64,000 nt of DNA from Rhizobium sp. BK418 (GTDB lineage: Bacteria > Pseudomonadota > Alphaproteobacteria > Rhizobiales > Rhizobiaceae). This document shows, piece after piece, positions 26,602 to 35,991 of this stretch. Location: NCBI RefSeq assembly GCF_004341105.1, contig NZ_SLZK01000002.1, forward strand, positions 490,310 to 554,309. The letters run 5' to 3'. Below the pieces are notes generated by a model. It ran no database searches. It worked only from the letters and a program-made list of their open reading frames with translations, and had not been told where the DNA came from. Numbering within the stretch: position 1 is the stretch's first letter; each line of letters opens with the position of its first letter. Made by a program: the position numbers and the translations under genes.

Positions 26602-27065
26602 GCGGCTTCGCTTTCAGTGTCGAGGAACAAGGCTTCGAGTTCGATCAGGCAGATCATACGCTTGTCGATCGAGAGTATGCCGCGGGCGAACTGGCGCTGG
26701 AGGTCGGAGGAGATCTCCGGCGTCGGCTGGATGTCACTGTCGGTGACCGTCAGGATATCGGAGACGGCATCGACCAGCAGGCCCACCACCTTGCGGCGGA
26801 CCTGGGCGACGATGATGACGTGGCGAGCGGTCGGAGCGGTCGGCCTCATGCCGAGCCGGGCCGACAGATCGATGATCGGCAGCACCGCACCACGCAGGTT
26901 GATGACGCCCACCATATAGGATGGCGAATGCGGCATTCCGGTCGCCGGGGTCCAGCCCCGGATTTCGCGGACCGCCATGATGTTCACGCAGAATTCCTGA
27001 TCGCCGATACGAAACGCGATAAGCTCGTTTCCACCCAGGGTCAGATTTTTCGCCGTGTACGACAT
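26598..27065 (-). CDS. cheW: Chemotaxis coupling protein CheW
   Basis: A 155-residue CheW that links receptors to CheA. The CheW fold is clear ([20 protein letters not shown] and [20 protein letters not shown]). It follows cheA by 6 bases and overlaps cheR by 4. Confidence 0.96.
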   Translation of the reverse strand: MSYTAKNLTLGGNELIAFRIGDQEFCVNIMAVREIRGWTPATGMPHSPSYMVGVINLRGAVLPIIDLSARLGMRPTAPTARHVIIVAQVRRKVVGLLVDAVSDILTVTDSDIQPTPEISSDLQRQFARGILSIDKRMICLIELEALFLDTESEAA

Positions 27066-27071
27066 TGCCTC

Positions 27072-29363
27072 TTATCCTACTGCCGCCAGAGACATTTCCG
27101 CCTTCAGGGACTGACCGCGAGAGGCGCCGACCACCGCGTCCACATCCAGGATGAGGGCCACGCGGCCGTCGCCAAGGATCGTTGCTGCGGCAATGCCCGG
27201 AACGTGGGTGTAGTTCGCCTCGAGGCTCTTGATGACGACCTGGCGCTGACCCTGGATCGCATCGACCATGAGCGCGCGTTGACCGCCGCCTTCGGATTCG
27301 ACGAGCAGGGCGACACCTTCGACCGGATTGGCCTGGGTGGCGCGGAAGTTCAGGATGCGACCGACATCGACCAGCGGGCAGAAGGAATTGCGGATCGAGA
27401 TTAGGCGGTGGTTCGCGCCGAAGGAATGGATCGCAGCAGCTTCCGGCTGGAGGGTCTCGACGATGGCGGTCAACGGGACCACCAGTGTCTGGCCGGCGAC
27501 CGTCACCACCATGCCGTCGAGAACGGCGAGCGTCAGCGGCAGGCTCATCGTGAAGACCGAACCATGGCCCGGCTTCGAGGTGATATTGATGCGGCCACCA
27601 AGTGCCTGGATCGAGCGCTTGACGACGTCCATGCCGACGCCGCGGCCGGAGATGTCGGAGATCTTGTCGGCTGTGGAGAAGCCCGGCAGGAAGATCAGAT
27701 TGTCGATTTCCTCGTCCGACAGGTTGGCGTCAGCCGGGATGAGATCGTTCTGGATTGCCTTTTGGCGTACTTTTTCGCGGTTGATGCCGGCGCCATCGTC
27801 TGCCAGTTCAATCAGGATGCGTCCCGAACGATGTTTTGCAGTCAGGCGGACCGTACCCTCGGTGTTCTTGCCGGCGGCAGCACGCTTTTCAGGCGTTTCG
27901 ATACCATGGTCGACGGCGTTACGGATCATGTGCGTCAGCGGCTCGGCCAGCTTGTCGATGACCGTCTTGTCCACCTCGGTGTTTTCACCTTCGGTGATCA
28001 GGCGGATAGACTTGCCGGTCATGTCGGCGATTTCGCGAACGATACGCGACATGCGCTGGAAGACCGGTTTCACCGGCTGGGCGCGGATCGCCATGACCGA
28101 GTCCTGGATCTCGCGGGTGAGTTGCTGCAGCTCTTCGAGGCCCATATTGATTGAGGACGTGCCGGTCGTGTCGTTTTCGATGACACTTTGGGAAAGCATC
28201 GCCTGGTTGATGACAAGCTCGCCGACGAGGTTGATCAGGCGGTCGACGCGATCAAGATCGACGCGGATCGTCTGGCCGGCACCGGCGGCATTGTTCTGAG
28301 CGGCGGCATTGGCTGCTGCGGCAGCAGCGGCGGCCGATTCCTTCTTTTCGACGCGGGCAGCGGCGGCAGCCATCTGCGTGACGTTGGTCGCCGTCTCCGC
28401 GGCGGCAATGGCGGCGGCGGTATCGCTCGCCTTCGCTTCGGCGGCGGTCGCTTCGGAAGCAGCGCCATCGTCGAGGATCGAGAGATCGAACGGAACCGGG
28501 ATCATCGGCAGTTCTTCGTTGGTATCGCCCGGCTTGCTGTCTTCCGCCGGTCTGACAGTCAGCTCGCAATCCCATTCGGCGAATTCGAAGACCGTGCGGA
28601 TGGCGTCTTCACCTTTGTCGGTCTTGAGCGTGACGTTCCAGTAGAGGTAGGCGCCTTCGGGATCGAGCTCTTCGAGACCCGGCAGGGCATCGGCGTTGCA
28701 ATAGATGCTCATTTCGCCGAGACGGGAGAGATCGCGCAGCAGAAGGGTCGCGTCATTGCCCTTCGAATAGAGTTCGAAGCGCGGTTTGAAGATGATTTCG
28801 TAAGCAGGCAGATCAATCGGCATCTCTTCCCCGTCGAAGCCATCGAAGGAGAAGGGGATCGGCTGGAAGCCGCTTTCGTCGGTGGGCTTGGGAGCCGGGG
28901 CTGCGGCAACCGGAGCGGGGGCAGCCTTCGGCGCCGGCTTCGGTGCAGGCGCCTCGGAGGCGGCCGACGGGGACGGCAGCTCGCCATTGGCGAGCGCTTC
29001 CAGTTCCTTGACGAGGCCGCGGCTTCTGCTTTCATCGACGCTGCCGCCGTCGCGGGCAGCATTGGTCAGGTCGGCGAGAACGTCGGCCGACTTCAGCATG
29101 ACCTTCAGGACATCCTGAGTAGGCTCAAGCTTGTTGGAACGAACGCAATCAAGTGTGGTCTCAAAGACGTGGGCGAAGGCGACGAGATCATCGAGACCAA
29201 AGGCGCCCGCGCCGCCCTTGATCGAATGTACCGCGCGGAACACCGCATTGACGGTTTCCGGGTCGCGATCGCCATCATTCATTTTCAGGAGACCGGATTC
29301 CAGTTCAGCGAGCTGTTCCTCGCACTCCTGGAAAAAGATCTCTTTGATTTCGTTCATATCCAT
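27072..29363 (-). CDS. cheA: Chemotaxis histidine kinase CheA
   Basis: A 763-residue CheA. P1 HPt has the phosphorylatable H46 (RAVHSIKGGAGAFG). Two Ala/Pro-rich linkers (about 135-160 and 305-360) flank a middle domain of the P2 type. Dimerisation and ATPase domains (N-box LTHMIRNAVDHGIE; GRGVGMDVV) and a C-terminal CheW-like P5 domain (from about 620) follow. It phosphorylates CheY1, CheY2 and CheB. It lies between cheY1 (18-base gap) and cheW. Confidence 0.97.
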   Translation of the reverse strand: MDMNEIKEIFFQECEEQLAELESGLLKMNDGDRDPETVNAVFRAVHSIKGGAGAFGLDDLVAFAHVFETTLDCVRSNKLEPTQDVLKVMLKSADVLADLTNAARDGGSVDESRSRGLVKELEALANGELPSPSAASEAPAPKPAPKAAPAPVAAAPAPKPTDESGFQPIPFSFDGFDGEEMPIDLPAYEIIFKPRFELYSKGNDATLLLRDLSRLGEMSIYCNADALPGLEELDPEGAYLYWNVTLKTDKGEDAIRTVFEFAEWDCELTVRPAEDSKPGDTNEELPMIPVPFDLSILDDGAASEATAAEAKASDTAAAIAAAETATNVTQMAAAAARVEKKESAAAAAAAANAAAQNNAAGAGQTIRVDLDRVDRLINLVGELVINQAMLSQSVIENDTTGTSSINMGLEELQQLTREIQDSVMAIRAQPVKPVFQRMSRIVREIADMTGKSIRLITEGENTEVDKTVIDKLAEPLTHMIRNAVDHGIETPEKRAAAGKNTEGTVRLTAKHRSGRILIELADDGAGINREKVRQKAIQNDLIPADANLSDEEIDNLIFLPGFSTADKISDISGRGVGMDVVKRSIQALGGRINITSKPGHGSVFTMSLPLTLAVLDGMVVTVAGQTLVVPLTAIVETLQPEAAAIHSFGANHRLISIRNSFCPLVDVGRILNFRATQANPVEGVALLVESEGGGQRALMVDAIQGQRQVVIKSLEANYTHVPGIAAATILGDGRVALILDVDAVVGASRGQSLKAEMSLAAVG

Positions 29364-29381
29364 AGGAGCAAATCCTGGGCT

Positions 29382-29747
29382 TTAAGCGGTTACACGCTCG
29401 ATGGCATCGATCAGCTTGGCAGGGTCGAAGGGCTTGACGATCCAGCCGGTGGCACCGGCTTGACGAGCGCGGTTCTTCTTTTCCGCGTCGCTTTCGGTCG
29501 TAAGCACCAGGATCGGGATCGCGCGATACTTCTCGTTGCGGCGTACACCTTCGATGAAGCCGAAACCGTCGAGGCGCGGCATGTTGATGTCGGTGACGAT
29601 AACATCGGGATTGGATTCCTCGAGAACTTCGAGGCCTTCGACGCCATCTTCAGCCTGGATCGTCTCGAAACCTGCATTGTTCAGCGTCACGAGAAGCATG
29701 TTTCGGATGGTGCGGGAATCGTCCACCGTCAGTACTTTTTTCTTCAT
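29382..29747 (-). CDS. cheY1: Chemotaxis response regulator CheY1
   Basis: A 121-residue single-domain receiver. The start at 29747 (MKKKVLTVDDSRTIRNMLLV) overlaps the cheS stop by one base; upstream in-frame starts fall inside cheS. D53 is the phospho-acceptor (VTDINMPRLDG) and the C-terminal VKPFDPAK carries the conserved Lys. In rhizobia with two CheY proteins this copy is thought to drain phosphate from CheY2-P via CheA. Confidence 0.94.
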   Translation of the reverse strand: MKKKVLTVDDSRTIRNMLLVTLNNAGFETIQAEDGVEGLEVLEESNPDVIVTDINMPRLDGFGFIEGVRRNEKYRAIPILVLTTESDAEKKNRARQAGATGWIVKPFDPAKLIDAIERVTA

Positions 29748-30040
29748 TACCGGATCTCCTTGGCAAGCAGGTGGTCGATGTCGACGCCAACCAGCTGCAT
29801 GGTTTTCGTAAATGCGTCGGACACCTTCGAGAATGTGAACGACTGCTTGTCCTGGTCCCAGGTCTTCTCGGCGGCCATCAGAACCTGGGCGCAAAGAGCG
29901 CCGACGCGTTCGACTGCGGATGCATCGATCGCCAGAGGGTTGCCTCGCATGGAGAGAAGCTTGTCGCGCAATGCGGAAGCCTCATTGAGATCGAGAACCG
30001 CTGCCAAATTCAGCGTCTTGGCACTCTTCTTTGCTGCCAT
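29747..30040 (-). CDS. cheS: CheS, small STAS-like chemotaxis protein
   Basis: A 97-residue protein with a STAS-like fold pattern (LNLAAVLDLNEASALRDKLL then LAIDASAVERVGALCAQVLM). In S. meliloti CheS binds CheA and speeds CheY1-P turnover. It precedes cheY1 with a one-base overlap and follows icpA by 63 bases. No conserved phosphorylatable Ser of anti-sigma antagonists is evident (D-A-S-A-V-E), so it is not an obvious SpoIIAA. Confidence 0.88.
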   Translation of the reverse strand: MAAKKSAKTLNLAAVLDLNEASALRDKLLSMRGNPLAIDASAVERVGALCAQVLMAAEKTWDQDKQSFTFSKVSDAFTKTMQLVGVDIDHLLAKEIR

Positions 30041-30103
30041 CAGCTTTTCCTTATCCCTTGTCCCCGGCCCCGCAAAAACGAGCCGGCGTCATATTCCGAC
30101 AGG

Positions 30104-31735
30104 TTAGTAAACATTCCGCCCACCTCTAGCGCTGGCGAGAGGCAGCGGCATGCCGAAATCCTCATTCTGGTATTCGTCGTCGTCGGCCGCTTCCGATCGG
30201 GCCGCGATCGCAATCGGGCGAGAGGGCGCGGCACGCACCGGCTGCGGTCGAGTTGCATGGGCGCTTTCGCGAGCAATGCGAAATTCGCGGATGGTCCGGC
30301 CGAGTTCCAGAATGACAGTGTGGAGATGATCGGCACCTTCGGCCGAACGCTCCGCAAAACCAGCATTGTCAGCCATTTCCCTACCCAGATCCTTGACGTC
30401 GGTAGTGAGAGCTTCGAGACCGGCGGCGTGTTCGTCTGTTTCGCTGGCGATATTGGCGATGGCGGCGTTGATGTCCGTCACCTGACGGACGATGCCGGCA
30501 ATCGAGTCCTGTGTGCGCCCGACCATCTGGACGCCGGCATCAACCTGCGTCTTGGTGGTCGTCACCAGCGTCTTGATCTCACGCGCAGCCTCCGCCGAAC
30601 GCTGGGCTAGCGCGCGGACTTCTTGTGCCACGACGGCAAAGCCGCGACCGGATTCGCCGGCGCGGGCAGCTTCGATGCCGGCGTTCAAGGCGAGCAGGTT
30701 CGTCTGGAAGGCAATCTCGTCGATCGCACCGATGATCTGGCCGATCTTTTCGGCCGACTGTTCGATATCGGCCATAGCGTTGATGGCGCGGCCGACAACC
30801 TCGCCGCTTTCCTCGACAGCCGCGCGTGTGGCCGCTGCGGCCTTCTCGGCAGCCCGGCTGCCGACGGCCCCCTCGCGCACACGCTCGGCGATCCCGGCGA
30901 TGGAAGCGGCAGAAAGCTGAAGGCGTTCGGCCTGGCTGGACGCATTGCCGGCAAAATTGCGGGATGCGCCGGCGAGAGACTGCGTTGCGGCTTCCGCCTT
31001 GGCGTTGCGTTCGGCAATTGCGGCAAATTCGGTCTGGAGGCCATCGAGCGCTGCGTTCAGTGCCTCGGCAATATCGGCATGTGCGCCATCGACCGGAGCG
31101 CGCAGCGTCAGGTCACGTGTCTGCAGACCCTCGATGACATCGTGAAAGATGCGGGCGACTTCCGTCTCACCTTGGGCGCGCTGATCGGCGAGCGCGCGCT
31201 GCTGGGCGGAGCGAAGCGAATTAAAACGTAAGGAGACGGCGATTTCGACATCCACCATGACGAGGCGGATGATCGACGTCATCAGATCGGTGATCTCACG
31301 GGCGCGACGCTTGGCCGAGGGCAGCATCGGCCGGCCGGCCAATTCGTCGGCGAGACCCGATATCACATGTTCCAGCATGACGCCGTGACCGGCCACATGC
31401 CAGCGGGGGTCTAGACCCATCTTGCTTTCGGTATCGGAGAGAACCTTGACACGCTCCGCATAGAGGCTGTCGAAGCGCGCATCCGTCAACACGTCCCAGT
31501 GCGAGGATTGCATGTCGTGGAGGCGCTCGATCTGACGTTCGCTTTCGAAATTGCGGGCGGCATCCGGGAAAGACTGGAAACGATGGAAGAGATCGCGCAG
31601 GCCGGCCTTCAAGTGGGCTTCAAGCGCCGGCCGGCTACGGCGGACCATCTCGCACTGCTCTGTGTCGAGACCGGCAAAGCGCAGGCGATCGCGCAGGCTG
31701 CCTGCCTGTGCTCCTCGAGCCTGATCTGATGGCAT
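30104..31735 (-). CDS. icpA: IcpA, cytoplasmic globin-coupled chemoreceptor
   Basis: A 543-residue soluble methyl-accepting protein heading the che operon. Residues 1 to about 185 resemble the protoglobin domain of globin-coupled sensors. A HAMP-like linker and the C-terminal signalling domain follow (hairpin tip [20 protein letters not shown]). The start at 31735 ([12 protein letters not shown]) is preferred over an upstream one for its AGGCAGGA site. There are no membrane helices. The segment aligning with the usual proximal-His motif (H-V-x-I-G-L-x-P) reads E103-S-K-M-G-L-D-P here, so conventional haem ligation is doubtful. Confidence 0.9.
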   Translation of the reverse strand: MPSDQARGAQAGSLRDRLRFAGLDTEQCEMVRRSRPALEAHLKAGLRDLFHRFQSFPDAARNFESERQIERLHDMQSSHWDVLTDARFDSLYAERVKVLSDTESKMGLDPRWHVAGHGVMLEHVISGLADELAGRPMLPSAKRRAREITDLMTSIIRLVMVDVEIAVSLRFNSLRSAQQRALADQRAQGETEVARIFHDVIEGLQTRDLTLRAPVDGAHADIAEALNAALDGLQTEFAAIAERNAKAEAATQSLAGASRNFAGNASSQAERLQLSAASIAGIAERVREGAVGSRAAEKAAAATRAAVEESGEVVGRAINAMADIEQSAEKIGQIIGAIDEIAFQTNLLALNAGIEAARAGESGRGFAVVAQEVRALAQRSAEAAREIKTLVTTTKTQVDAGVQMVGRTQDSIAGIVRQVTDINAAIANIASETDEHAAGLEALTTDVKDLGREMADNAGFAERSAEGADHLHTVILELGRTIREFRIARESAHATRPQPVRAAPSRPIAIAARSEAADDDEYQNEDFGMPLPLASARGGRNVY

Positions 31736-32169
31736 ATCCTGCCTCAACGCCTGTCCCCAACCACTTTTCCGGGCGAACCCGGCCAAAAACTTTCGCCGCT
31801 TCGGAAGAACGCAACACGCGGAGACCGCCTTCGCCATTGGTCACGACCGATGGGCTGAAGCCTCCTGCTCAGCAATTCTGTTTCGGAGCTGCCTGAAGAG
31901 ATGGATACCGGATCAACCGGTACGGCGGTACGGCGTCATGCCTGGTGGGAACGAGTGCATCTTCCCATTCCGACGTGTAATCCAATGTTTATGGTTAATT
32001 CCTTGCTTGAAGGTTAATAAGCCGTTCCAGCCCGTAGCTTTTGAAACAATTAGAGACTTCCCGTAGTAAATACTGGCGATAAGTTGCATCGCTGCTACAA
32101 GGCACGCGCAAGCTCTATGTTATAGAGCCAGGTAAAAGAGCCAGACATGATGTCGACAAGGAAAGAGAA
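31736..32169. promoter_or_regulatory. Region upstream of the che operon
   Basis: About 430 bases without a convincing gene, between icpA (minus) and a small plus-strand gene. The che operon promoter should be in the part nearest 31736. The part from 31990 to 32060 is AT-rich (ATGGTTAATTCCTTGC and GGTTAATAAG segments). No boxes are assigned. Confidence 0.5.
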
Positions 32170-32283
32170 ATGATAATTCTCGGAATGGGTTCCTGCCTGA
32201 TCACGATTACGATCGCCGCAGCCATTGCCCTCCTCGATACGATCGCGGCGCACCGCGACAACCGTACGCTTCGCGTCTTCTAA
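32170..32283 (+). CDS. Small 37-residue membrane protein
   Basis: A short open frame, too small for most gene finders: MIILGMGSCLITITIAAAIA, then LLDTIAAHRDNRTLRVF. Residues 2-23 form one hydrophobic helix, followed by a short basic tail. AAGGA lies 7 bases before the ATG. It ends 100 bases before the glycosyltransferase start. Supported only by ribosome-binding site and hydrophobic pattern; function unknown. Confidence 0.4.
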   Translation: MIILGMGSCLITITIAAAIALLDTIAAHRDNRTLRVF

Positions 32284-32383
32284 GACGTCCGGCGCCTTAA
32301 GCATCCCTTTACCTTTCCCGTTGGCAGCCCAACACCGTTGGTGTATCGACACGCGCTCCTGTGTCAGCGGAAGTAAGGGATTT

Positions 32384-33808
32384 ATGTCAGCTCGGACCGG
32401 TCTTATCATCATCCTGGCGTTTACGATCTTCCGCATCGTGACGCTATATTTCGACACGACGGACCTGTTCGTCGATGAGGCGCAATACTGGTTCTGGTCG
32501 CAGAATCTCGATTTCGGCTATTATTCGAAGCCGCCGATGATCGCATGGGTGCTCAGGATTTTCACCGAGCTTGCCGGTTCCAGCGACATCTATTGGCTGC
32601 GGCTTCCCGGTCCCCTCTTCCATATGGCGACGGCGCTCGTGCTGATGAAGATGGCCAAGCGCTTCGTCGGTTCCAAGATCGAAGGCTGGGTTGGCGCGAC
32701 CTACATCACGCTTCCGGCAGTCGCGCTCTCTTCGGTATTCTTCTCCACTGACGTCATCCTGCTCTTCTTCATCGCGATCGCGCTTTTTGCCTATTTCGAG
32801 CTGACGCAGCGCCGCTCGATCGGGCTCGCTCTTCTCATGGGCTTGGGCGTCGGGCTGGCGTTCCTGTCGAAATATGCGGTGCTCTTCGTCGTGCCGGGCG
32901 GTGCGATCGCGATGCTGCTCATTCCGGCAGCGCGGATTTCCGTGCGCGATTTTATCATCGCGGTCGTTACCTCGGCGATCGTTGCTTTCCCGAACCTCTG
33001 GTGGAACCTCCAAAACAACAATACGACGGTGCGCCACACGCAGGATATCGCCCACTGGAGCGATCTCGGCATCGATCTCCGCGGCGGGCTGGAATTCTTC
33101 TCCGCGCAGTTCGGCGTCGTCGGCCCGATCATCTTCTTTGCCATGCTCTGGGCCGTCTGGAACATGATCCGCGGCCGCAGCGAGCCACGTGAAAAGATGC
33201 TTGTCTGGCTGTCGATCCCCGTCGTGCTGCTCATTACCCTGCAGGCGACCGTTGCCAAGGCCTATGCCAACTGGGGCGTGACCGCCTATGTCGCAGGCAT
33301 CGTGCTTGCGGTCTGGCTGCTTCAGCGCCTGTGGCCGAACGGTCTCAAAACCTCGCTCTGGATCAATGGCGTCGCTTGCCTGCTCTTCCCATTCGCAACG
33401 ATCTTCTCGCACCAGCTGGTTCTGCCTGGTGGCAAGGAGGTCATGCAGCGCTATCTCGGCCGCTCCGAGGTCAGCCGGCAAGCGGCCGATCTTGCCGCAC
33501 AGGCCGGCGCCGGTGTCATCGTGACCGATAACCGGGACATGGTCGCCGACCTCTTCCATACGTTGCGGGCCACACCCTACAAGATCTATGCCCGTCCGCC
33601 GGCCGACTTACCGGAAAGCTATTACGAGCAGGAATTTGCCCTGCCGGCCGATACCAACGCGCCGGTCCTCTTCCTGACGATCAATCCGCTGACCTGCGCG
33701 AACGAGGCGCCGGAGATGCTGAAGAGCTGGCAGCCGACCAATGGCAACTACCGGGGCAAAACGATTTATGCCTACAAGGTTGCCGCCGCCTGTTTGAGGC
33801 ACCCCTAA
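32384..33808 (+). CDS. GT39-family membrane glycosyltransferase (ArnT-like)
   Basis: A 474-residue polytopic inner-membrane protein. After the first helix, DLFVDEAQYWFWSQNLDFGY is the D-E signature region of GT-C dolichyl/undecaprenyl-phosphate sugar transferases, followed by YYSKPPMIAW. About ten further hydrophobic helices follow, then a soluble C-terminal domain. The start at 32384 (MSARTGLIIILAFTIFRIVT) is chosen because upstream in-frame codons lack hydrophobic or family character and AAGTAAGGGA precedes it. The donor should be a polyprenyl-phosphate sugar; the acceptor (lipid A, other glycolipid or protein) is unknown. Confidence 0.85.
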   Translation: MSARTGLIIILAFTIFRIVTLYFDTTDLFVDEAQYWFWSQNLDFGYYSKPPMIAWVLRIFTELAGSSDIYWLRLPGPLFHMATALVLMKMAKRFVGSKIEGWVGATYITLPAVALSSVFFSTDVILLFFIAIALFAYFELTQRRSIGLALLMGLGVGLAFLSKYAVLFVVPGGAIAMLLIPAARISVRDFIIAVVTSAIVAFPNLWWNLQNNNTTVRHTQDIAHWSDLGIDLRGGLEFFSAQFGVVGPIIFFAMLWAVWNMIRGRSEPREKMLVWLSIPVVLLITLQATVAKAYANWGVTAYVAGIVLAVWLLQRLWPNGLKTSLWINGVACLLFPFATIFSHQLVLPGGKEVMQRYLGRSEVSRQAADLAAQAGAGVIVTDNRDMVADLFHTLRATPYKIYARPPADLPESYYEQEFALPADTNAPVLFLTINPLTCANEAPEMLKSWQPTNGNYRGKTIYAYKVAAACLRHP

Positions 33809-33814
33809 AGCGGA

Positions 33815-34075
33815 TCAGTTCACGGGATCAGGCATGCAAAGCCCGGTCCCGCCGCCTTCCACCTCGATAAATCTAACGCCCCCTCCCTCGAAGGCGTGGC
33901 GCAGCTGCGCCTCTGTCGCGCGATGGATTTCATGGTGGCGACCTTCATAGTCGCGTATCGTGCTGCGTGAGACGGCTGCTTTTTCAGCAAGGTCCGTCTG
34001 CGTCCAGTCGAGCAAACCACGAGCTGCACGGCATAAAGCGGGCGTCAGAATTGTTTCTTTTGCGCCTTGACCCAT
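33815..34075 (-). CDS. Small XRE-family HTH regulator
   Basis: An 86-residue protein that is nearly all helix-turn-helix (CRAARGLLDWTQTDLAEKAA then VSRSTIRDYEGRHHEIHRAT). A short C-terminal tail ends EGGGTGLCMPDPVN. In-frame starts at 34111 and 34120 would add 12-15 residues, and the ribosome-binding site does not decide. It is convergent with the GT39 gene (6-base gap) and divergent from the antiporter, so it could control itself or the antiporter; that is inferred. Confidence 0.7.
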   Translation of the reverse strand: MGQGAKETILTPALCRAARGLLDWTQTDLAEKAAVSRSTIRDYEGRHHEIHRATEAQLRHAFEGGGVRFIEVEGGGTGLCMPDPVN

Positions 34076-34154
34076 AGTTCCAAACCACCCATATTGGTCA
34101 TTATAGATCATATATGTCATGTTTTGAACGGGATTTCCAGATCGGGAGAGCACT

Positions 34155-35978
34155 ATGCCACACGATACGCCTTTGATTTCGACCATCGTCGGGGGCCTCG
34201 TGCTGGCATTCATCCTAGGCGCCATCGCCAATCGCCTGCGCCTTCCGCCTCTCGTGGGATATCTTGTCGCAGGCGTTCTCGCCGGTCCGCACACGCCGGG
34301 TTTCGTTGCTGATCAGAGCCTCGCGCCTGAGCTTGCCGAAATCGGCGTCATCCTGCTGATGTTTGGTGTGGGCCTGCACTTTTCGCTGAAGGATCTGCTT
34401 TCGGTGCGTGGCATCGCGGTGCCGGGCGCCGTTGTGCAAATCGGATTCGCCACCTTGCTCGGCTGGGGACTTGGCGCGCTTATGGGCTGGCCGACGGGGG
34501 GCAGCCTCGTCTTCGGCCTCGCGCTTTCCGTCGCTTCGACGGTCGTGCTGTTGAAAGCGCTTCAGGAGCGGCGCCTCGTCGAAACCGAGCGCGGACGCAT
34601 TGCTGTCGGCTGGCTGATTGTCGAGGATCTCGCCATGGTGCTGGCGCTGGTGCTGATCCCGGCAGCCGCGAGCATTACCGGTGACGGTCACGGTCCTGTC
34701 GAGCCGCTTTCGGCGGGTCTCAACCGGCTCCTCGGCCTCGATCTCGGGGTCGGCGGCATCATCGCCATGACGCTGGTCAAGGTGGCGCTGTTCGTCGCTC
34801 TGATGCTTGTCTTCGGCCGCAAGCTCATTCCCTGGACCATGCACCGCATTGCTCATACCGGCTCGCGCGAACTCTTTCGCCTCGGAGTGCTGGCGATCGC
34901 ACTCGGCGTCGCCTTCGGTGCTTCAAAGCTTTTCGGCGTGTCGCTGGCGCTCGGAGCTTTCTTCGCCGGCATGGTTCTGGCCGAAAGCGAGCTCAGCCAT
35001 CGCGCAGCACAGGAAAGTCTGCCGTTGCGCGACGCCTTCGCGGTCCTCTTCTTCGTCTCCGTCGGCATGCTCTTCGATCCCTATATCCTGATCGAGCGGC
35101 CGTTGCCCGTGCTTGCAACCATCTTCATCATCGTCATCGGCAAATCGGTCGCCGCCCTCCTGATTGTCCTGCTTTTCAAGAAGCCGCTCAGCACCGCGCT
35201 AACGATTTCAGCAAGCCTCGGGCAAATCGGCGAATTCTCCTTCATCCTCGCAGCGCTCGGCGTCGAACTCGGTCTACTGCCGGGGGAAGGCCGCGACCTC
35301 ATCCTTGCCGGCGCTATCATCTCGATCATTCTCAACCCGCTGCTGTTCTTCATCTGCGACCGTATGCGGCCGCTGCTGGAAAGCCCGAAGCGCGAGGAGC
35401 CGGCGGCAGAAGCCGCTGCTCCGGCGGCCGATCCCGGACACGCACATGAAGAAGAGCAGCTCGAAAGCGATGAGGTTCATCCGACGACTCTCAGCGGCCA
35501 CGCGATCCTCGTCGGTTATGGCCGCGTCGGCAGCATTGTCGGCCAGAACCTGAAATCGTCAGGCACGCCTTTCCTCGTTATCGAGGATTCCGACAAACGT
35601 ATTGCTGAACTGCGCACCCAGGGCATTGAAGTGCTGTCAGGCAACGCGGTCGCCCGCGAAACACTCGATCTCGCCAATCTCGCCGGCGCGCGCAGCCTCG
35701 TCGTCGCCATTCCGAACGCCTTCGAAGCCTGCCGCATCGCAGAGCAGGGGCGCGCGGTCAATCCTTCGATCCTGATCGTCGCGCGCGCCCATTCCGATGC
35801 GGAAGTGGAGGAGCTGCGGCAATACGGCGCCGACACCGTGATCATGGGCGAGCGGGAAATTGCGCTTGGCATGGTTGACCGGCTCGCCCAAGTGCATCAT
35901 GACAGTGCACCCTATGAAGACGGCCCCTCGGCTGGTACAATCCTGCCGCCGGTGGTGCCTTCGCCGGAAAAAGAATGA
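34155..35978 (+). CDS. ybaL: YbaL/KefB-type cation:proton antiporter (CPA2) with TrkA-N domain
   Basis: A 607-residue protein. Residues 1 to about 400 form the CPA2 membrane domain (RLRLPPLVGYLVAGVLAGPH; VGLHFSLKDLL; ALGAFFAGMVLAESE). A charged linker follows, then a cytoplasmic RCK/TrkA-N domain (from about 445; ILVGYGRVGSIVGQNL) that binds NAD(H) and gates the transporter. The order and length fit the YbaL branch. The likely substrate is K+ or Na+, exchanged for H+. Close to a divergent XRE regulator. Confidence 0.88.
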   Translation: MPHDTPLISTIVGGLVLAFILGAIANRLRLPPLVGYLVAGVLAGPHTPGFVADQSLAPELAEIGVILLMFGVGLHFSLKDLLSVRGIAVPGAVVQIGFATLLGWGLGALMGWPTGGSLVFGLALSVASTVVLLKALQERRLVETERGRIAVGWLIVEDLAMVLALVLIPAAASITGDGHGPVEPLSAGLNRLLGLDLGVGGIIAMTLVKVALFVALMLVFGRKLIPWTMHRIAHTGSRELFRLGVLAIALGVAFGASKLFGVSLALGAFFAGMVLAESELSHRAAQESLPLRDAFAVLFFVSVGMLFDPYILIERPLPVLATIFIIVIGKSVAALLIVLLFKKPLSTALTISASLGQIGEFSFILAALGVELGLLPGEGRDLILAGAIISIILNPLLFFICDRMRPLLESPKREEPAAEAAAPAADPGHAHEEEQLESDEVHPTTLSGHAILVGYGRVGSIVGQNLKSSGTPFLVIEDSDKRIAELRTQGIEVLSGNAVARETLDLANLAGARSLVVAIPNAFEACRIAEQGRAVNPSILIVARAHSDAEVEELRQYGADTVIMGEREIALGMVDRLAQVHHDSAPYEDGPSAGTILPPVVPSPEKE

Positions 35979-35991
35979 GAGATTGGCGCCT

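Noticed and set aside
28270..28470. Ala-rich repetitive stretch inside cheA
   Set aside because: It is the interdomain linker of CheA, which is commonly low-complexity, not a DNA repeat of independent interest.
28188..30107. Plus-strand open frame of 639 codons across cheA, cheY1 and cheS
   Set aside because: It is an antisense shadow of three recognisable chemotaxis genes, without a plausible ribosome-binding site or family.
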